From NCBI GenBank assembly GCA_963780545.1, contig CAWACK010000010.1:372001-436000 (forward strand): a DNA stretch of 64,000 nt, written 5' to 3'. Made by a program: the position numbers and the translations under genes. Positions within the stretch are counted from its first letter, which is position 1. The number at the start of each line of letters is the position of its first letter. The notes beneath the pieces are model-generated. The model saw only the letters and a program-made list of their open reading frames with translations. It was not told the origin of the DNA and searched no databases. Shown here one piece after another: positions 62,171 through 64,000 of this stretch. The stretch comes from UBA8941 sp963780545 (GTDB lineage Archaea; Thermoproteota; Bathyarchaeia; TCS64).

Positions 62171-64000
62171 AGCTAGTCTCCCTGCACCTGAACAACATCC
62201 GCAGCTACAAGGACGAGAGGATAGACTTCAGAAGCGGAGTCACCCTATTTGAGGGAGACATCGGCTCCGGGAAATCCAGCATACTCAACGCGGTCGAGTT
62301 CGCACTCTTCGGCCTAGGCGACCAACTCGGCTCACACCTACTACGAGTCGGCGAAAAAGAGGGCAGTGTCGAGCTCACGATAGAGGTCAACGACAAGGAG
62401 TACACCTTCGGAAGAGGCTTGACAAAGAAGAAGAGCAATGTTACCCAGGACCAGTGCTACATTGTCGAGGATGGCGTCCAGACGAGATACAACGCCACGG
62501 ATATGAAGCGGAGGGCCTTACAGATCCTCGACTTCAAGGAGCCAACCAGCCCTCGCAGCCAGAGCGTAATCTACCGTTACGCCGTCTTCACGCCCCAGGA
62601 GCAGATGCGCGAGGTCATCCGCCAGAAACCGGAGAGCAGAAAGGAGACTCTCAGGAAGGCTCTGGGTGTCGAGGAATATAGCATAGCCGCGGGCAACGCA
62701 GACAAGATCCTGTCGAACCTTAGGAGCGAGGCCAGGGCTCTAGAAAAATCACGAGGGGAAGTCGAGCTCGTCAAGGGCAGGATAGATGAGGAAGAGAAAA
62801 ACATCAAGGAGCTAAACGAAAAAATTGCGGAGGCCCAGGAGAGCCTGAGGAAACTCGAGGCTGAGAAGCTCCGCGTCCAAGCTGAATTAGGCGAGAAGAA
62901 GAGGGACGAGGCCGCAAGCAACGTGCTCGTTCAGCGACTCAAGCTGTTGGAGCAGGAGAAAAAAAGACTGGAGCAAGACTTAGTCGCGAACACGAGCGCC
63001 CATGCCGAGAGTAGGCAGAAGCTCTTATCAGCCAAGGAGGCAAAAACACGCCTCGAGAAACTCACCCCAATCTACGAGGAATACAAGGCAATAAGAAAGG
63101 AGCTCCCGAGGCTACAGAGCAAACACGACCTGGACAAGTCCCTGAAACAGCGTATAGAGGTCATCAGAACAAAGATCAACTCGAAGCGGGAGGAACTCGA
63201 GAAGCAGCTCTCGGATACCGATGATGAGATCAATGATCTCAACGGTGACATAGATGAACTCGGAGAGGAGCTACAGAAGCTACCACAACTATCAGCGGAG
63301 ATAGCCGAGCTGGAAAACGAAGTAACTGCCCTAGACTCGCTCAGAGAGGACAACAATCAGAAACAGGGTCAACACACCACGACCCTGCAGGAGATCAGGC
63401 AACTGGAGGCAGAGAAGACCGAGAGGAGCGAGGAGTGGAGGACAATTAGCTCCATCGGAGTGGGAGCCACATGTCCGCACTGCCAACAAAAGCTAAGCGA
63501 GACACACTACAGGCTCCTCGAATCCAAGATACATCGTGAGATAGAGAAACTCGACAAGGAGATAGCCGACAAGAAAGGCGCATCATTGGAGCTAAGCGAG
63601 AAGATCAAGGATGGCAAAGCCAAGCAGACGGAGCTCGAGAGGAAGGAGAAGAAGCTACAGAGGCTGAGGCTCGAGCTTGTAGTCCTTGAGAAGGACAGGC
63701 AGACACGCGAGAAATATGTAGCTGACGTAGAAGGTGCTAGAGCCAAGAAATCAGGTTTAGAGGCCCTGCTGCTGAACGACTCCTTCGCCGAGAAACAGAA
63801 AGAGGAAATCTCGATTCTGGAGTCTCAGACGAACGAGCTCAAACCATACATCCAGAAATACGACGAGTCGAGGACAAGAGGCGCACAACTCGAGGAGATG
63901 AGGGTTGAGGAGGAATACAACGACTCGAAGGCCATCGCGGATAGACTTCCAGAGCTGACAACTACACAAACAAAACTCGAATCTGAAAAGGCAAGCCTGG
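62167..64000 (+). CDS. rad50: Rad50 ATPase, N-terminal part (runs off the window)
   Basis: 611 codons without a stop to the right edge. MKLVSLHLNNIRSYKDERI at the start, Walker A GDIGSGKSS (30-38), Q-loop region around YAVFTPQEQMREVI, a long coiled coil from ~175, and the zinc hook C436-P-H-C439 at the coil tip, after which the returning coil begins. The signature motif and Walker B lie beyond the window. It bridges DNA ends and controls Mre11. ATG overlaps the mre11 TGA. Confidence 0.95.
   Translation, partial: MKLVSLHLNNIRSYKDERIDFRSGVTLFEGDIGSGKSSILNAVEFALFGLGDQLGSHLLRVGEKEGSVELTIEVNDKEYTFGRGLTKKKSNVTQDQCYIVEDGVQTRYNATDMKRRALQILDFKEPTSPRSQSVIYRYAVFTPQEQMREVIRQKPESRKETLRKALGVEEYSIAAGNADKILSNLRSEARALEKSRGEVELVKGRIDEEEKNIKELNEKIAEAQESLRKLEAEKLRVQAELGEKKRDEAASNVLVQRLKLLEQEKKRLEQDLVANTSAHAESRQKLLSAKEAKTRLEKLTPIYEEYKAIRKELPRLQSKHDLDKSLKQRIEVIRTKINSKREELEKQLSDTDDEINDLNGDIDELGEELQKLPQLSAEIAELENEVTALDSLREDNNQKQGQHTTTLQEIRQLEAEKTERSEEWRTISSIGVGATCPHCQQKLSETHYRLLESKIHREIEKLDKEIADKKGASLELSEKIKDGKAKQTELERKEKKLQRLRLELVVLEKDRQTREKYVADVEGARAKKSGLEALLLNDSFAEKQKEEISILESQTNELKPYIQKYDESRTRGAQLEEMRVEEEYNDSKAIADRLPELTTTQTKLESEKASL

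Noticed and set aside
1..64000. CRISPR array
   Set aside because: No regularly spaced 24-40-bp direct repeats were seen; the only tandem repeat (47378-47434) has a 12-bp unit without spacers.
58236..64000. HerA-NurA with Mre11-Rad50 as an antiviral defence system
   Set aside because: HerA-nuclease pairs exist in defence islands, but this exact four-gene order is the standard archaeal end-resection operon.

Overview
The window looks like a chromosomal segment of an uncultivated archaeon of the TACK group. The evidence is a PDCD5-type DNA-binding protein, aIF1A, Rio1 kinase and a Dim2-like KH protein next to DNA topoisomerase VI subunits B and A, an archaeal triosephosphate isomerase, the HerA-NurA-Mre11-Rad50 repair cluster, archaeal TATA boxes and, most tellingly, a eukaryote-type DNA topoisomerase IB. 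Topoisomerase IB is known from Thaumarchaeota and related lineages (Aigarchaeota, Bathyarchaeota), so one of these is the best guess; the window alone cannot fix the phylum.

Layout. 0-2 kb: end of a Zn/Cd P-type ATPase, a frameshifted DMT transporter and PDCD5. 2-8.6 kb: a tungstate ABC transporter (tupABC) divergent from a molybdopterin operon (moaA-D-E-C-B, moeA), together a tungsten-cofactor supply unit. 8.7-14 kb: kynureninase, glycerol kinase, an Ldh2-type dehydrogenase and a class III CoA-transferase. 14-17.7 kb: CBS protein, tRNA-dihydrouridine synthase, alkyladenine glycosylase, inositol-phosphatase family enzyme, SfsA. 17.8-22.3 kb: the translation/ribosome/Topo VI block. 22.3-26.4 kb: two nucleotidyltransferases, a frameshifted phosphohexomutase and triosephosphate isomerase. 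26.5-36.5 kb: a membrane-anchored unknown protein, MetG, Topo IB, an HpcH-type aldolase, Mrp ATPase, a Nudix enzyme and SucCD. 36.8-39.2 kb: a membrane pyrophosphatase broken by two frameshifts. 39.3-45 kb: a decayed transporter, an M20 hydrolase behind a cluster of palindromes, oxidoreductase, unknown gene, DMT transporter, cupin and peroxiredoxin.

45.1-48.8 kb is an accessory island: gene-poor, with CG-alternating tracts, tandem repeats, two transposase remnants in opposite orientation, a tiny zinc-ribbon gene with a structured leader, and an intact tyrosine recombinase abutting the 3' end of tRNA-Leu(GAG). This is the typical arrangement of an integrated archaeal element. tRNA-His(GTG) follows.

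49-58 kb: a frameshifted HAD hydrolase, nitroreductase, aldo/keto reductase-like protein, MFS transporter, superoxide dismutase, 2-hydroxyacid dehydrogenase, a cytoplasmic beta-lactamase-fold protein, an RlmB-type methyltransferase and a full-length bacterial-type Ada protein. 58-64 kb: nurA-herA-mre11-rad50, with rad50 running off the end.

Two general points. Many first genes have a TATA-like box 23-34 nt before a start codon lying inside a longer open frame, so starts were moved to fit short-leader or leaderless transcripts. Four otherwise intact genes carry five frameshifts, four of them fitting one extra base, which suggests sequence errors rather than true decay.
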